The notes beneath the pieces are model-generated. The model saw only the letters and a list, made by a program, of their open reading frames with translations, searched no databases and had not been told where the DNA came from. 64,000 nt of DNA, taken from DATEMU01 sp964414585 (GTDB lineage: Bacteria > Planctomycetota > Phycisphaerae > UBA1845 > UTPLA1). Positions 54,914 to 63,121 of this stretch are shown in pieces (position 1 is the stretch's first letter; the number at the start of each line of letters is the position of its first letter). Both the position numbers and the translations under genes were made by a program. The DNA is taken from contig CAYPXR010000037.1 of assembly GCA_964414585.1 (NCBI GenBank), positions 1 to 64,000 on the forward strand, in the 5' to 3' direction.

Positions 54914-57214
54914 TTATCTGCTTCCGCTCAGCGTCTTCGCCTTCCGAACCAGATCGACAAACTCCGCCCGATAGCCGCTCGCATCCCGGCCCATCGAGCG
55001 CGTCGCCGTATTCAGAACCGCGTCATAGGTCCAATCCCCCTGGTGCGGGCTGTTCCGCAGCATCATCCCAAACCCCGCGACGCTCGCCGCGAAGCGCAGA
55101 TCGTCCGACGCCTCGTCAAAGGACTTCTGCGAATCCTTCACCGGCGTCTCGATCAGCTTGCTCGTGTCGCCGTCCGGCTTTTTGTATCGCAGCTTGAGCG
55201 TCAGCAGCTCATCGCTGTTCCGTCGCGGCTTCGGGGCGTTTTCGACTGTCTGATACTTCAGCGCATCCACGCCCGCCGTGCTCGCCGACGTCGGCACGAT
55301 CTCATACAGCGCCGTCACCGTATGCCCCGCCCCGATCTCTCCGGCGTCCTTCTTGTCGTCGTTGAAATCGCGCGCCGCGAGGATGCGGTTCTCATAGCCG
55401 ATCAATCGATACGAAGCGACCTGGGCCGGGTTGAACTCGATCTGGATCTTCACGTCCTTGGCGATCGTCACCAGAGTCCCCGCCATCTGATCGACGAGCA
55501 CCTTCTTCGCTTCGGCGAAGGTGTCGATGTACGCGTAGTTCCCGTTGCCCTTGTCGGCGAGCTTTTCAAGGGTGGAATCCTTCAAGTTGCCCATGCCGAA
55601 GCCGAGCACCGAGAGGAACACGCCGCTCTTGGCCTTCTCCTCGACGAGCTTCACAAGATCATTCTGCGTCGTCACGCCGACATTAAAGTCGCCGTCGGTC
55701 GCGAGGATCACTCGGTTCACGCCCTCCTTGTCGAAGTTCTCCCCGGCGATCTTGTAGGCCAGTTGAATCCCCTCGCCGCCGTTCGTCGAACCGCCGGCCT
55801 CCAAATGTTCGATCACGTCGAGAATCACCTGCTTCTGCGAGACCGGCGTGCTCGGCAACGCGAGCCCCGACGCCCCCGCATAGACCACCATCGCCACGCG
55901 GTCCTTCTCCGACAATCGCTGTACCAGCATCGCCAGCCCCTGCTTGACCAGCGGCAGCTTGTTGGCGTCCTGCATCGAGCCGGACACATCGATCAGAAAA
56001 ACAAGATTGCACGGCAACCGCCTCTCCGGCGGCACCTCGCGCCCCTTGAGACCAATCCGCACCAGCCGATGCTCGCTCTTCCAGGGACACGACGCCGTCT
56101 CAATATTCACGCTGAACGGCCGATCCCCCTCCGGCTGCGGATAGGAGTAGGAGAAGTAGTTGACCATCTCCTCAATCCGCACCGCCGACGCCGGCGGCAA
56201 CTGATTGCCATTGAGCATCCGCCGGATATTGGCATACGACGCCGTATCCACGTCGATCGAAAGCGTAGACAGCGGGCTCTGAAGCACCGCGAAGAACGGA
56301 TTGTCAACCACCCCGTCATACGATTCACCGGTGTTCTCCGGATAGACCGGCGACCGTCCGCGGTATTCGCGGATTTGATCGATGTCAAAACCATCTTTTA
56401 CGTTTTCTACGTCGCCAGCAATTTGGTCTGAAATATCGCGATACTGAAAACCCCTGATCTTTGGCACTTCACTAGCTGGCGTTTGTGGTGCATGCTTTCT
56501 ATGTGACAAAGCAAAGGAGTTCGTCGATGGCACTCCAAGAGATCCCTCCATTTTCCGCGCACCCACATCGGGACGCGTATCCAAATAAACAACAGGCCCA
56601 GCGCCCTCACGATTAGTGGCATTAGGCGAAGGCTGGCCCGGCTGCGATGAAATGCTGCCAGTGCCACCCAGACTTACGTAGCCCAATGACCTAAGTTGCC
56701 TTAACTCGTCTTCGGTCAGTTTTTCTTGTTCGGTCGGAGCCACCTGATTTGCAACCTGATTTTCGACCGACACCACAGCGACATCTGGCTTCGTGGGCGA
56801 TATACCATTTTTTGCATCTCGAACGCCGCCATCCGATCCGTCCGGCCCGAGCGCCAATTGCGTTTCATGACTAACTAGTGACCATGAACGATTCAATGAT
56901 GGCGTCACAACCGATGCCGCAAATCCGCCAACCAAAAGCACCACGCACGCCGCCGCCGCATACCCCGCCCACCGCCGAATCCGCCCCGCCAGAACGCGCG
57001 CTTCGATCTGCTGTCGCGCCGACTCGCCCAGCGTCGCCCCCGGCTCCTTCGCCAACTCACCTTCCAAGAGCGCCGCCGTCTCCCGAACCGCCTCCACCGC
57101 CGCCCGCGCCTCTGCCGACGACGCCATCAGCGCCTCGACCTCGCGCCGCTCATCGCCGTCGAGTTCCCCCAACGCATACGCCGTCAATCTCGGATCATCC
57201 ATTCCCGTCGTCAT
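54914..57214 (-). CDS. Anti-sigma-like N-terminus fused to a von Willebrand A / DUF3520 protein
   Basis: 766 residues. Residues 1-70 (MDDPRLTAYALGELDGDERREVEALM) look like a sigma-factor-interacting anti-sigma domain; a membrane helix follows at about 84-105. After a long linker comes the YfbK-type module: VWA N-terminal region (VDNPFFAVLQSPLSTLSIDVD), VWA domain with MIDAS FLIDVSGSM (about residue 408) and ILATDGDFNVG, and the DUF3520 C-terminal part. The neighbouring ECF sigma factor gene is the likely partner, with the VWA part sensing outside the membrane. Confidence 0.85.
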   Translation of the reverse strand: MTTGMDDPRLTAYALGELDGDERREVEALMASSAEARAAVEAVRETAALLEGELAKEPGATLGESARQQIEARVLAGRIRRWAGYAAAACVVLLVGGFAASVVTPSLNRSWSLVSHETQLALGPDGSDGGVRDAKNGISPTKPDVAVVSVENQVANQVAPTEQEKLTEDELRQLRSLGYVSLGGTGSISSQPGQPSPNATNREGAGPVVYLDTRPDVGARKMEGSLGVPSTNSFALSHRKHAPQTPASEVPKIRGFQYRDISDQIAGDVENVKDGFDIDQIREYRGRSPVYPENTGESYDGVVDNPFFAVLQSPLSTLSIDVDTASYANIRRMLNGNQLPPASAVRIEEMVNYFSYSYPQPEGDRPFSVNIETASCPWKSEHRLVRIGLKGREVPPERRLPCNLVFLIDVSGSMQDANKLPLVKQGLAMLVQRLSEKDRVAMVVYAGASGLALPSTPVSQKQVILDVIEHLEAGGSTNGGEGIQLAYKIAGENFDKEGVNRVILATDGDFNVGVTTQNDLVKLVEEKAKSGVFLSVLGFGMGNLKDSTLEKLADKGNGNYAYIDTFAEAKKVLVDQMAGTLVTIAKDVKIQIEFNPAQVASYRLIGYENRILAARDFNDDKKDAGEIGAGHTVTALYEIVPTSASTAGVDALKYQTVENAPKPRRNSDELLTLKLRYKKPDGDTSKLIETPVKDSQKSFDEASDDLRFAASVAGFGMMLRNSPHQGDWTYDAVLNTATRSMGRDASGYRAEFVDLVRKAKTLSGSR

Positions 57215-57241
57215 CGCCGTCTCGCTTTCGCCCGCTTCTGC

Positions 57242-57276
57242 TTTCGCTATTCGCCATTCGCCATTCGCTATTCCCG
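57242..57276. repeat. Heptad array, ATTCGCC family (5 units)
   Basis: Units TTTCGCT, ATTCGCC (twice), ATTCGCT and ATTCCCG in register, lying between the VWA start and the ECF gene and including the ECF stop codon (57268-57270). Confidence 0.8.
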
Positions 57277-57810
57277 TCGCATCCGCGATCTCATCGCCTT
57301 CATCCCCTCATGAATGAGCACCCCCACATGACTCACGCTCTTCCCCATCACCTCGCCGATCTGCCGGTAGCTCATCCCTTCCTGAAACTTCAGCCGGATC
57401 GCTTCCTGCTGCTCGGCGGGCAATCGCTCCAGATGCGCCAGCACTCCGCTTGCTGCTTCACGGCCGCTCGCCGCCTCGGCCGGGTCGGCCGCCGCATCCG
57501 CCACACTGTCGAGCACGCCGCTCGCCGCCGTCGTCATCCGTCGTCCCTTTCGCCGTACGTCCAACGCGCCGTTTCGACACACCGCAAACAACCACGGTCC
57601 CAACCGCCCGTCCAGCTCCGCCCGATCCTGCCCGCAAAGCCTCCCGAAAGCCTCCTGCACCACGTCCCGCGCCGACTCCACATCGCCCGTAATCCGGGCG
57701 GCGTAGCGCACGAGCGGGCTCTCATAGCGCTCCACCGCCGCCCGAATCCAAGCCCATCGCGATTGCCCGCCGCCATCCGCCACTTGCGACCCTCGTCGCC
57801 GCCCCGTCAC
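57268..57810 (-). CDS. ECF-type RNA polymerase sigma factor
   Basis: 180 residues. Region 2 (YESPLVRYAARITGDVESARDVVQEAFGR, in part: core DVVQEAFGRLC) and region 4 (LPAEQQEAIRLKFQEGMSYRQIGE) with a helix-turn-helix are clear; no sigma-1 or -3 region, as in ECF sigmas. GTG start with AGGA seven bases upstream. The VWA/anti-sigma gene follows 54 bp later on the same strand, which supports co-regulation. Confidence 0.92.
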   Translation of the reverse strand: MTGRRRGSQVADGGGQSRWAWIRAAVERYESPLVRYAARITGDVESARDVVQEAFGRLCGQDRAELDGRLGPWLFAVCRNGALDVRRKGRRMTTAASGVLDSVADAAADPAEAASGREAASGVLAHLERLPAEQQEAIRLKFQEGMSYRQIGEVMGKSVSHVGVLIHEGMKAMRSRMRRE

Positions 57811-57907
57811 CTATTCATCCTTATGACGCCCGAACGGCTCGTTTCTTAGACAAAAAATCCGGCGAACGGTTCCCACCGCCGGCCTTTTTCCAACTCTATG
57901 TCTGCAA

Positions 57908-57950
57908 ATAAATGAAAAGAGCCCCCGGATTGCGGTCCAGGGGCTTCTTC
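57908..57950 (-). terminator. Rho-independent terminator of the TPM-LemA operon
   Basis: On the minus strand a GC-rich hairpin (arms AGCCCC-GGAC and ATCC-GGGGGCT around CGCA) is followed by TTTTCATTTATTT. It lies 35 bp past the LemA stop and separates this operon from the ECF gene. Confidence 0.75.
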
Positions 57951-57951
57951 A

Positions 57952-57979
57952 CTCAAGCCTCAAGCCTCAAGTCTCAAGC
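57952..57979. repeat. Heptad array, CTCAAGC family (4 units)
   Basis: CTCAAGC twice, CTCAAGT, then CTCAAGC, in perfect 7-bp register, between the LemA stop (57985) and the terminator. Confidence 0.85.
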
Positions 57980-57984
57980 CTTCG

Positions 57985-58650
57985 TCAAAACTTCACGCTC
58001 GGAACTTCCTTCGCCCCCTCTCCAGCCTCGAAATACTCCGCCGGTTTAACGCCGGACCAGCCGGCATAGAGCGATCCCGGAAACGCGCGGATGTATTGAT
58101 TCAGGTCGCGCACCGCATCGTTGTACCGCTTGCGCATCTCGGCGATCCGGTTCTCCGTCCCTTCCAGTTCCACCTGCAGCGCCCGGAAGTTCTCATTGGC
58201 CTTCAAATCTGGATAGCGTTCCTGAATCACCAGAAGCCGCGACACGAAGCTGTCCAGGGCGTTGTTGGCTTTCATTTTCGCATCGGCGCTCGCCGCGCCG
58301 GTGTAGGCCTTTCGCGCGTCCGCGATGCCCTGCAACAGATCCTTTTCGTGCGTGGCATAGCCTTTCACGGTGTTCACGATGTTCGGAATCAGATCGAACC
58401 GCCGCTTGAGCACGACGTCGACATCCGCCCACGTTTTCTTCACCGTCTCATCCTTCGAGATCGTGCCGCGATAACCGCTGTAGGCGCAGCCGCCGCCGAT
58501 CACCGCCGCTCCGACGATCACCACCAGAAAAATCAGAATCGCCTTTGACGCACTCATACCGCTGCCTCCGCTAACAAGTGTTGCCCCGCAGGCCCCGCAA
58601 TATTTCGCGCCCGCCGGATTGTTGTCGCCGCATTTTGCACAAGCTGCCAT
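57985..58650 (-). CDS. LemA-family protein with N-terminal zinc ribbon
   Basis: 221 residues. The N-terminus is a four-cysteine ribbon (CAKCGDNNPAGAKYCGACG), then one membrane helix (ILIFLVVIVGAAVIGGG) and a LemA helical domain (KKTWADVDVVLKRRFDLIPN, GYATHEKDLLQGIADARKAY). LemA proteins are membrane-associated and of unknown mechanism, often next to TPM-domain genes as here. The ribbon is additional to the usual short LemA N-terminus. Confidence 0.88.
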   Translation of the reverse strand: MAACAKCGDNNPAGAKYCGACGATLVSGGSGMSASKAILIFLVVIVGAAVIGGGCAYSGYRGTISKDETVKKTWADVDVVLKRRFDLIPNIVNTVKGYATHEKDLLQGIADARKAYTGAASADAKMKANNALDSFVSRLLVIQERYPDLKANENFRALQVELEGTENRIAEMRKRYNDAVRDLNQYIRAFPGSLYAGWSGVKPAEYFEAGEGAKEVPSVKF

Positions 58651-58667
58651 GTCACCATTCCTTATCG

Positions 58668-58688
58668 CTGATCACTAACCACTGACTA
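58668..58688. repeat. Heptad array, CTGACCA-like family (3 units)
   Basis: Units CTGATCA, CTAACCA and CTGACTA in register, with a further diverged unit, in the 43-bp gap between the TPM-gene stop and the LemA start. It occupies the region where LemA would be expected to have its ribosome-binding site. Confidence 0.65.
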
Positions 58689-58693
58689 CTGCC

Positions 58694-59590
58694 TTACCAA
58701 CTCCCGCCCGCGCCGCCGCCGCCGAATGAACCGCCCCCGCCGCCCCCAAATCCTCCGCCGAATCCCCCGCCTCCACCGCCGCCGAAGCCGCCAAAGCCTC
58801 CGCCGTCGAATCCGCCCCAACTCGATCCGCCGCCCCAACGTCCCCGCCGCCGTCCGCTGTTCAACAGACTATTCAAGAGCATGGCATTCCAAAACCAGCC
58901 GCCGCCCCACGTTCGATAACTGCGACCGCGCGCGATTGAATTTCGCATGACCGCAATGAAGATGAAGAGCAGGATGATGAAGGCGCCGCTGCAGGCCCCG
59001 AACACATTATCGACGTTGTCGCGCTGCGGATGGATTGTCAATTTCGGGACGCCGCTCAACTGCACATGAGCATCCGCCGCGATTTTTTGCGCAAGTACCG
59101 CCGTCCCTTCAAGAATCCCCTTGCTGTAATCCCCTCGCTTGAAATTCGGCAGAAAATACTGAGACGCGATTTGATCGCAATATAGATCCGGTATCGCGTG
59201 TTCGATCCCTTCGCCCGGCAAGATGCGCCAGTGACGATCCTTCACCGCGATCACCACCAGCGCCCCGTTGTTCTTCCCTTTCTGCCCCAATCGCCAGCGA
59301 TTGAACGTCTCCTTACCGAATTCAAAAATATCGCGCCCGTTCGTCGAATCGACCGTCAGCACCTTCAACTGCGCCCCGGTCTTCTGCTCCAGTTCCAGCA
59401 ACCACGCATTGATTTCCGTCTTGGCCTGCGCATCGACCACACCGGCCTGATCGACAATGCCCGTCCGCGGCGTCTCATCGGCGATCGATGCCTCGCCCAA
59501 CGTCAAAACCAACGCCGCAAGGCATAATGACGAATAGCGAATAGCGAATAGCGAAAGCCCGCGCCTCGCGGACACGCGTCCCTTCTTCAT
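58694..59590 (-). CDS. TPM-domain (YgcG-like) exported protein with Gly-rich tail
   Basis: 298 residues from ATG 59590. The signal peptide is MKKGRVSARRGLSLFAIRYS followed by SLCLAALVLTLGEASIA, and its core is encoded by a heptad array. A TPM domain (about 40-180: GIVDQAGVVDAQAKTEINAW, NGALVVIAVKDRHWRILPG) precedes a membrane helix (IILLFIFIAVM) and a Gly/Phe/Trp-rich tail of about 60 residues, as usual in this family. Function unknown; often paired with LemA. An alternative ATG at 59623 would add residues encoded by a second array. Confidence 0.85.
   Translation of the reverse strand: MKKGRVSARRGLSLFAIRYSSLCLAALVLTLGEASIADETPRTGIVDQAGVVDAQAKTEINAWLLELEQKTGAQLKVLTVDSTNGRDIFEFGKETFNRWRLGQKGKNNGALVVIAVKDRHWRILPGEGIEHAIPDLYCDQIASQYFLPNFKRGDYSKGILEGTAVLAQKIAADAHVQLSGVPKLTIHPQRDNVDNVFGACSGAFIILLFIFIAVMRNSIARGRSYRTWGGGWFWNAMLLNSLLNSGRRRGRWGGGSSWGGFDGGGFGGFGGGGGGGFGGGFGGGGGGSFGGGGAGGSW
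59522..59556. repeat. Heptad array encoding a signal-peptide core (5 units)
   Basis: On the gene strand: TTTCGCT, ATTCGCT twice, ATTCGTC, ATTATGC. It is translated as the hydrophobic part (LFAIRYSSLC) of the TPM-protein signal peptide. Confidence 0.85.
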
Positions 59591-59624
59591 TTCGCTCTTC
59601 GCTATTCGCAATTCGTTATTCATT
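59590..59624. repeat. Heptad array at the TPM start codon (5 units)
   Basis: TTTCGCT, CTTCGCT, ATTCGCA, ATTCGTT and ATTCATT in register. It occupies the position upstream of the TPM ATG (59590) and reaches the stop of the preceding gene (59620). It is separated from the array at 59522 by 33 bp. Confidence 0.8.
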
Positions 59625-60357
59625 CCTGATTCGCCATCCCCACCAGCGCGGCCACATCCTCATACAACTCGATAAACGAATCCCACCCTCGCACCGCCAT
59701 CGGATCCATCGCCCGCCGCAATCCCGCGAGCGGCCGCCTCGACGATTCGGCGCACCGCTTCATGACTTCGTCGGCCGGCAGATACGCCTTCGCACCTTGG
59801 AGCCACAAAATCCCGCGCAGCGTCCGCAAGAGGTGGACACCGACATCCGTTTCCAGATCGGCCAGGACCTTCTCGCGCCCCGCCGAGGCGAGCAGCCCCT
59901 GCTGCATCCGCATCGCGATCCGCCGAAATTCCCGCTCGCATTGCAATCGAACATGCTCCGGCTTCAAACTCAATTCCGCGAAGCAGTCTCGCCCGACCAG
60001 CGTCGCATGGTTGTGCTGAATCTCCAAAAGCTCCAGGGGGAAGCTGTCCTGCGACGCCGCGATAAACTCCGGCGTCACCACCAGCGGCGCGGCAATCCCG
60101 CGTTTGCCCAGCCGCGCCCCCTGCTCCCCGAGCCGGCGCAATTCCTTCAGATCGACCCGCTCGACCACCATCGCGCTCGTCACCGCGCCATGTACTCCAA
60201 ACCCCGGCTCCAGCACCGGCCCGTACAAGGCCAGGCCGACCAGGTTCCGGTCAAACTGCTCCACGACCTGCCCGGCAAATTCGCGCAGTACATCGCGCAA
60301 CCCCGATGCCGCCACCCGCCCAAGCGCCGTCTCATCGACTTTCAATTCCGCCATCAC
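59620..60357 (-). CDS. Putative nucleotidyltransferase-like cytosolic protein
   Basis: 245 residues, no membrane helix. The N-terminal half has a beta-alpha pattern (NLVGLALYGPVLEPGFG...VVERVDLKELRRLG) reminiscent of a degenerate nucleotidyltransferase fold, where GPVLEP takes the place of GSxxxG. The C-terminal half is helical. No catalytic DxD is evident. I do not recognise a named family. The start is GTG 60357 or ATG 60354, 12 bp from a heptad array. Confidence 0.6.
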   Translation of the reverse strand: MMAELKVDETALGRVAASGLRDVLREFAGQVVEQFDRNLVGLALYGPVLEPGFGVHGAVTSAMVVERVDLKELRRLGEQGARLGKRGIAAPLVVTPEFIAASQDSFPLELLEIQHNHATLVGRDCFAELSLKPEHVRLQCEREFRRIAMRMQQGLLASAGREKVLADLETDVGVHLLRTLRGILWLQGAKAYLPADEVMKRCAESSRRPLAGLRRAMDPMAVRGWDSFIELYEDVAALVGMANQE

Positions 60358-60369
60358 TCTGCCCTCTCG

Positions 60370-60397
60370 CTTCGCTATTCGCTATTCGCTATTTCCT
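60370..60397. repeat. Heptad array, ATTCGCT family (4 units)
   Basis: CTTCGCT, ATTCGCT twice, ATTTCCT; it lies 12 bp upstream of the start of the gene at 60357. Confidence 0.8.
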
Positions 60398-60501
60398 GCT
60401 CATGCGGAACCCAACGACTAGAGCATACGTTTTCCACCTCCCGCCGACCATTACAGAATCCTTCGGGATTTCTAACAGCCCCAGTCGTATGATCTTGTCG
60501 A

Positions 60502-61926
60502 ATGGACCTCTTTTCCGGCCAACGAAAAGCCGCCCTGGCACGAGTCCAGCCGCTCGCCGTGCGGATGCGCCCCAATTCACTCGACGAATTCGCCGGTCAG
60601 CAGCACTTCCTCGGCCCCGGCAAGCTTCTCCGCCGCCTGCTCGATTCCGACCGTCTCGCCAGCGCAATCTTCTACGGCCCGCCCGGCACCGGCAAAACGA
60701 CACTGGCCCAGATCATCGCCCAGCGCACCAAGGCCGCCTTCGAAGCGGTCAACGCCGCGGCCATCGGCGTCAAGGAAGTCCGCGACATCCTCGCCCGTGC
60801 CCGCGACCGCCTGCAGGACAACCAGCGGACCGTCCTCTTCCTCGACGAAATCCACCGCTTCAACCGCGCGCAGCAGGACGTGCTGCTCGGCGACGTTGAG
60901 GACGGCATTGTCATCCTGATCGGCGCGACGACGGAGAACCCCTTCTTCAGCGTCAACTCCCCGCTCGTCTCGCGCAGCCAGATTTTTCAATTCGAGCCGC
61001 TCAACGAAGACGACCTGAAACAACTCATGCAACACGCCCTTGCCGACGAGGAGCGCGGCCTCGGCAAATACAATGCATCGATCGATGACGACGCCCTCGC
61101 GTTCCTCGCCACAACGAGTGACGGTGACGCTCGCCGCGCGCTGACCGCCATCGAAGTCGCGGTCCTCTCCCAGCTTCCCGATCAGAGCCGCGACCGTCAG
61201 GGAGCGCCGCGCGTAGCTAAGACAGACCGTCCACCAACCGATGTTAAGGAAAAAGCCCCGGCCAAGGACTCTTCTTTCGTAATTCGTAATTCGTCATTCG
61301 CAATTACTCTCGAAATCGCCCAGGACTCCATCCAGCGCAAAGCCATCGTCTACGACGGCACCGGTGATGAGCATTACGACGCGGCCAGCGCCCTGATCAA
61401 ATCCATGCGCGGCAGCGACCCCGACGCGACCGTCTATTGGCTCGCCCGAATGCTCGAAGCCGGCGAGGACCCGCGCTTCGTCGCCCGGCGGATCGCCATC
61501 TGCGCCGCCGAGGATGTCGGCAACGCCGACCCGATGGCCCTCGTGTTGGCCAACGCCGCTGTGCAGACCACCATCTTCGTCGGCCTGCCCGAGTGCCAAC
61601 TGCCGCTGGCCCAGGCGGCGATCTACATCGCCTGCGCCCCGAAGAGCAACGCCAGCGCGTTGGCGATTTGGAATGCGGCGACGGACGTCAAAGAAGGCCG
61701 CACCATCCCCGTCCCCCGCCACCTCCGCGACACGCACTACAAGGGCGCGCAGCGAATGGGCCACGGCGATGGCTACCAATACGCCCATGACGCCCCGGAC
61801 GGGATCGCCGCGCAAGACTACCTCGGCGTCGACAAGACCTACTACGTCCCCACCGACCGGGGGCACGAAAAGCAGATGGGCGAGTACCTGGAGAAGTTCA
61901 AGCAACTTCGGGCCAACGCGAAATGA
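60502..61926 (+). CDS. rarA: Replication-associated recombination protein A (RarA/MgsA)
   Basis: 474 residues. AAA+ domain: Walker A GPPGTGKTTLAQ, Walker B LFLDEIHRFNRAQQD, sensor IGATTENPFFSVNSPL; C-terminal tetramerisation part VYWLARMLEAGEDPRFVARR, CAPKSNASA and TDRGHEKQMGEYL. RarA acts at stalled replication forks. Residues about 231-267, between the AAA+ lid and the C-terminal domain, are an extra segment partly encoded by a heptad array; the family normally passes directly to the TLE..QRK helix seen here at 269. Confidence 0.95.
   Translation: MDLFSGQRKAALARVQPLAVRMRPNSLDEFAGQQHFLGPGKLLRRLLDSDRLASAIFYGPPGTGKTTLAQIIAQRTKAAFEAVNAAAIGVKEVRDILARARDRLQDNQRTVLFLDEIHRFNRAQQDVLLGDVEDGIVILIGATTENPFFSVNSPLVSRSQIFQFEPLNEDDLKQLMQHALADEERGLGKYNASIDDDALAFLATTSDGDARRALTAIEVAVLSQLPDQSRDRQGAPRVAKTDRPPTDVKEKAPAKDSSFVIRNSSFAITLEIAQDSIQRKAIVYDGTGDEHYDAASALIKSMRGSDPDATVYWLARMLEAGEDPRFVARRIAICAAEDVGNADPMALVLANAAVQTTIFVGLPECQLPLAQAAIYIACAPKSNASALAIWNAATDVKEGRTIPVPRHLRDTHYKGAQRMGHGDGYQYAHDAPDGIAAQDYLGVDKTYYVPTDRGHEKQMGEYLEKFKQLRANAK
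61275..61309. repeat. Heptad array inside rarA (5 units)
   Basis: TTTCGTA, ATTCGTA, ATTCGTC, ATTCGCA and ATTACTC in register, translated as SFVIRNSSFAIT. It forms the C-terminal part of a roughly 37-residue insert in RarA. Confidence 0.85.
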
Positions 61927-62372
61927 GACCTATCCGGCGATATCGCACCGACGATCACATCGCCAAGTCGCGCAACCCCGACTTGGCGCCGCATTGTTCC
62001 CAGTGCGGCTACAACTTGCACGGCAATGTGGAACTTCGATGCCCCGAGTGTGGGCATCGCGCGTCATTTGACGAAGCGCATTGGGCGGGCAATGCCGCTC
62101 GATTGGATCGGAGTGCCGTGCGCGTAAACTGGATCGCCGGAATGCTCGGTTGGGTGATGCTTGCGGCAGGCACGACCATTTGGATTCTCGAATTGCGGAA
62201 TAGAGAATACATGAGCGCCTTCTTCTGGTTTCGCGGCGGCGGCGCGGATTTGGTGGTGATCTGGGCGATTCTTTACGCCATGCGTGAAGAAGGTGAACCC
62301 CGCGGCAAGGCCCTGCTGATCATCGGCGCTCTGTGGCTCACAATCTGCTTCGCTCTGTGGTACATTGGTTAA
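61923..62372 (+). CDS. Membrane protein with N-terminal planctomycete zinc ribbon
   Basis: 149 residues. Residues 24-45 are the ribbon (HCSQCGYNLHGN...RCPECGH), followed by three membrane helices (about 71-91, 100-122 and 132-148). Same ribbon type as at 168-665, but N-terminal. Its ATG overlaps the rarA stop by four bases. Function unknown. Confidence 0.75.
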   Translation: MRPIRRYRTDDHIAKSRNPDLAPHCSQCGYNLHGNVELRCPECGHRASFDEAHWAGNAARLDRSAVRVNWIAGMLGWVMLAAGTTIWILELRNREYMSAFFWFRGGGADLVVIWAILYAMREEGEPRGKALLIIGALWLTICFALWYIG

Positions 62373-62397
62373 GGCAAAACCAATGGGTGAGGCCTTG

Positions 62398-62619
62398 ATG
62401 CACGAGAACAGTGAACAACCGGAAATTCCCGCCGACTGGCTCGAAGAGTTCGAAGCCGCCGCTCGCCGCCCGCTTGAACAACGGATGCGTTACGCGTTCA
62501 TCAAGACCTACAAACCGGTGATGGACGACGCCGACTACCGGTCCTTTGAAACGATGGAAGATTATCGCCGCTGGTGCGAAGAAAACCTTCCGGATTGGCT
62601 GGGCTATGGCCGCGTTTGA
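62398..62619 (+). CDS. Small acidic protein paired with a nucleotidyltransferase
   Basis: 73 residues, acidic, no membrane helix; the end reads YRRWCEENLPDWLGYGRV. GGTGAGG five bases upstream supports ATG 62398 (62383 is possible). It overlaps the next gene by 14 bp. The pair resembles two-gene nucleotidyltransferase modules; this one would be the antitoxin or partner, by position only. Confidence 0.65.
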   Translation: MHENSEQPEIPADWLEEFEAAARRPLEQRMRYAFIKTYKPVMDDADYRSFETMEDYRRWCEENLPDWLGYGRV

Positions 62620-63088
62620 GTATCGACAGGCTGAGGAAATCCGCGATGTATTCGCGCGCCACGGCTGCCGTTACTTGTTCATTGGCAAGTCCGGCGCGAT
62701 CCTCCTCGGATTTCCGGATACGACGCAGGATGCGGACCTCTTCGCGGATCGTTCGCCCGCCAACGGTCATGCTCTCGTGAAAGCGCTTCGCGAATTGGGA
62801 TTTACGCTCACGGACGAACAGACCGCCGACGTTGAGCGGGGCAAGGATTTTGTCCAACTCAAAAACGGCCCCTTCGACCTCGATCTCGTCTTCTCCCCGG
62901 ACGGCATCGAACGATTCGAAGACGCCTGGAGCCGGCATGTCGACGTCGAAGGTTTTCCGGTCTGTCACATCGACGACATCATTGCCAGCAAAGCCGCGAC
63001 CAATCGGGCAAAGGACCGCGAATCCCTCCCGCGACTCCAATCCTTCCGCGAATACTGGCTGCGTCAGTCTAAATCTGGCGATTCGTAG
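62606..63088 (+). CDS. MNT-fold nucleotidyltransferase (AbiEii/DUF6036-like)
   Basis: 160 residues. CRYLFIGKSGAILLGFPDTT followed by QDADLFADR is a minimal nucleotidyltransferase motif (G-S/K-G... then DxD); DLVFSPDGIE supplies a third acidic residue, and CHIDDIIASKAATNRAKDRE is typical of AbiEii/DUF6036-like proteins. Such enzymes can be toxins that modify tRNA. Chosen start ATG 62606 lies inside the 3' end of the partner gene. Confidence 0.75.
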   Translation: MAAFEYRQAEEIRDVFARHGCRYLFIGKSGAILLGFPDTTQDADLFADRSPANGHALVKALRELGFTLTDEQTADVERGKDFVQLKNGPFDLDLVFSPDGIERFEDAWSRHVDVEGFPVCHIDDIIASKAATNRAKDRESLPRLQSFREYWLRQSKSGDS

Positions 63089-63121
63089 TCTGAATTTGTA
63101 ATACGCGCATAACGGAGTATC

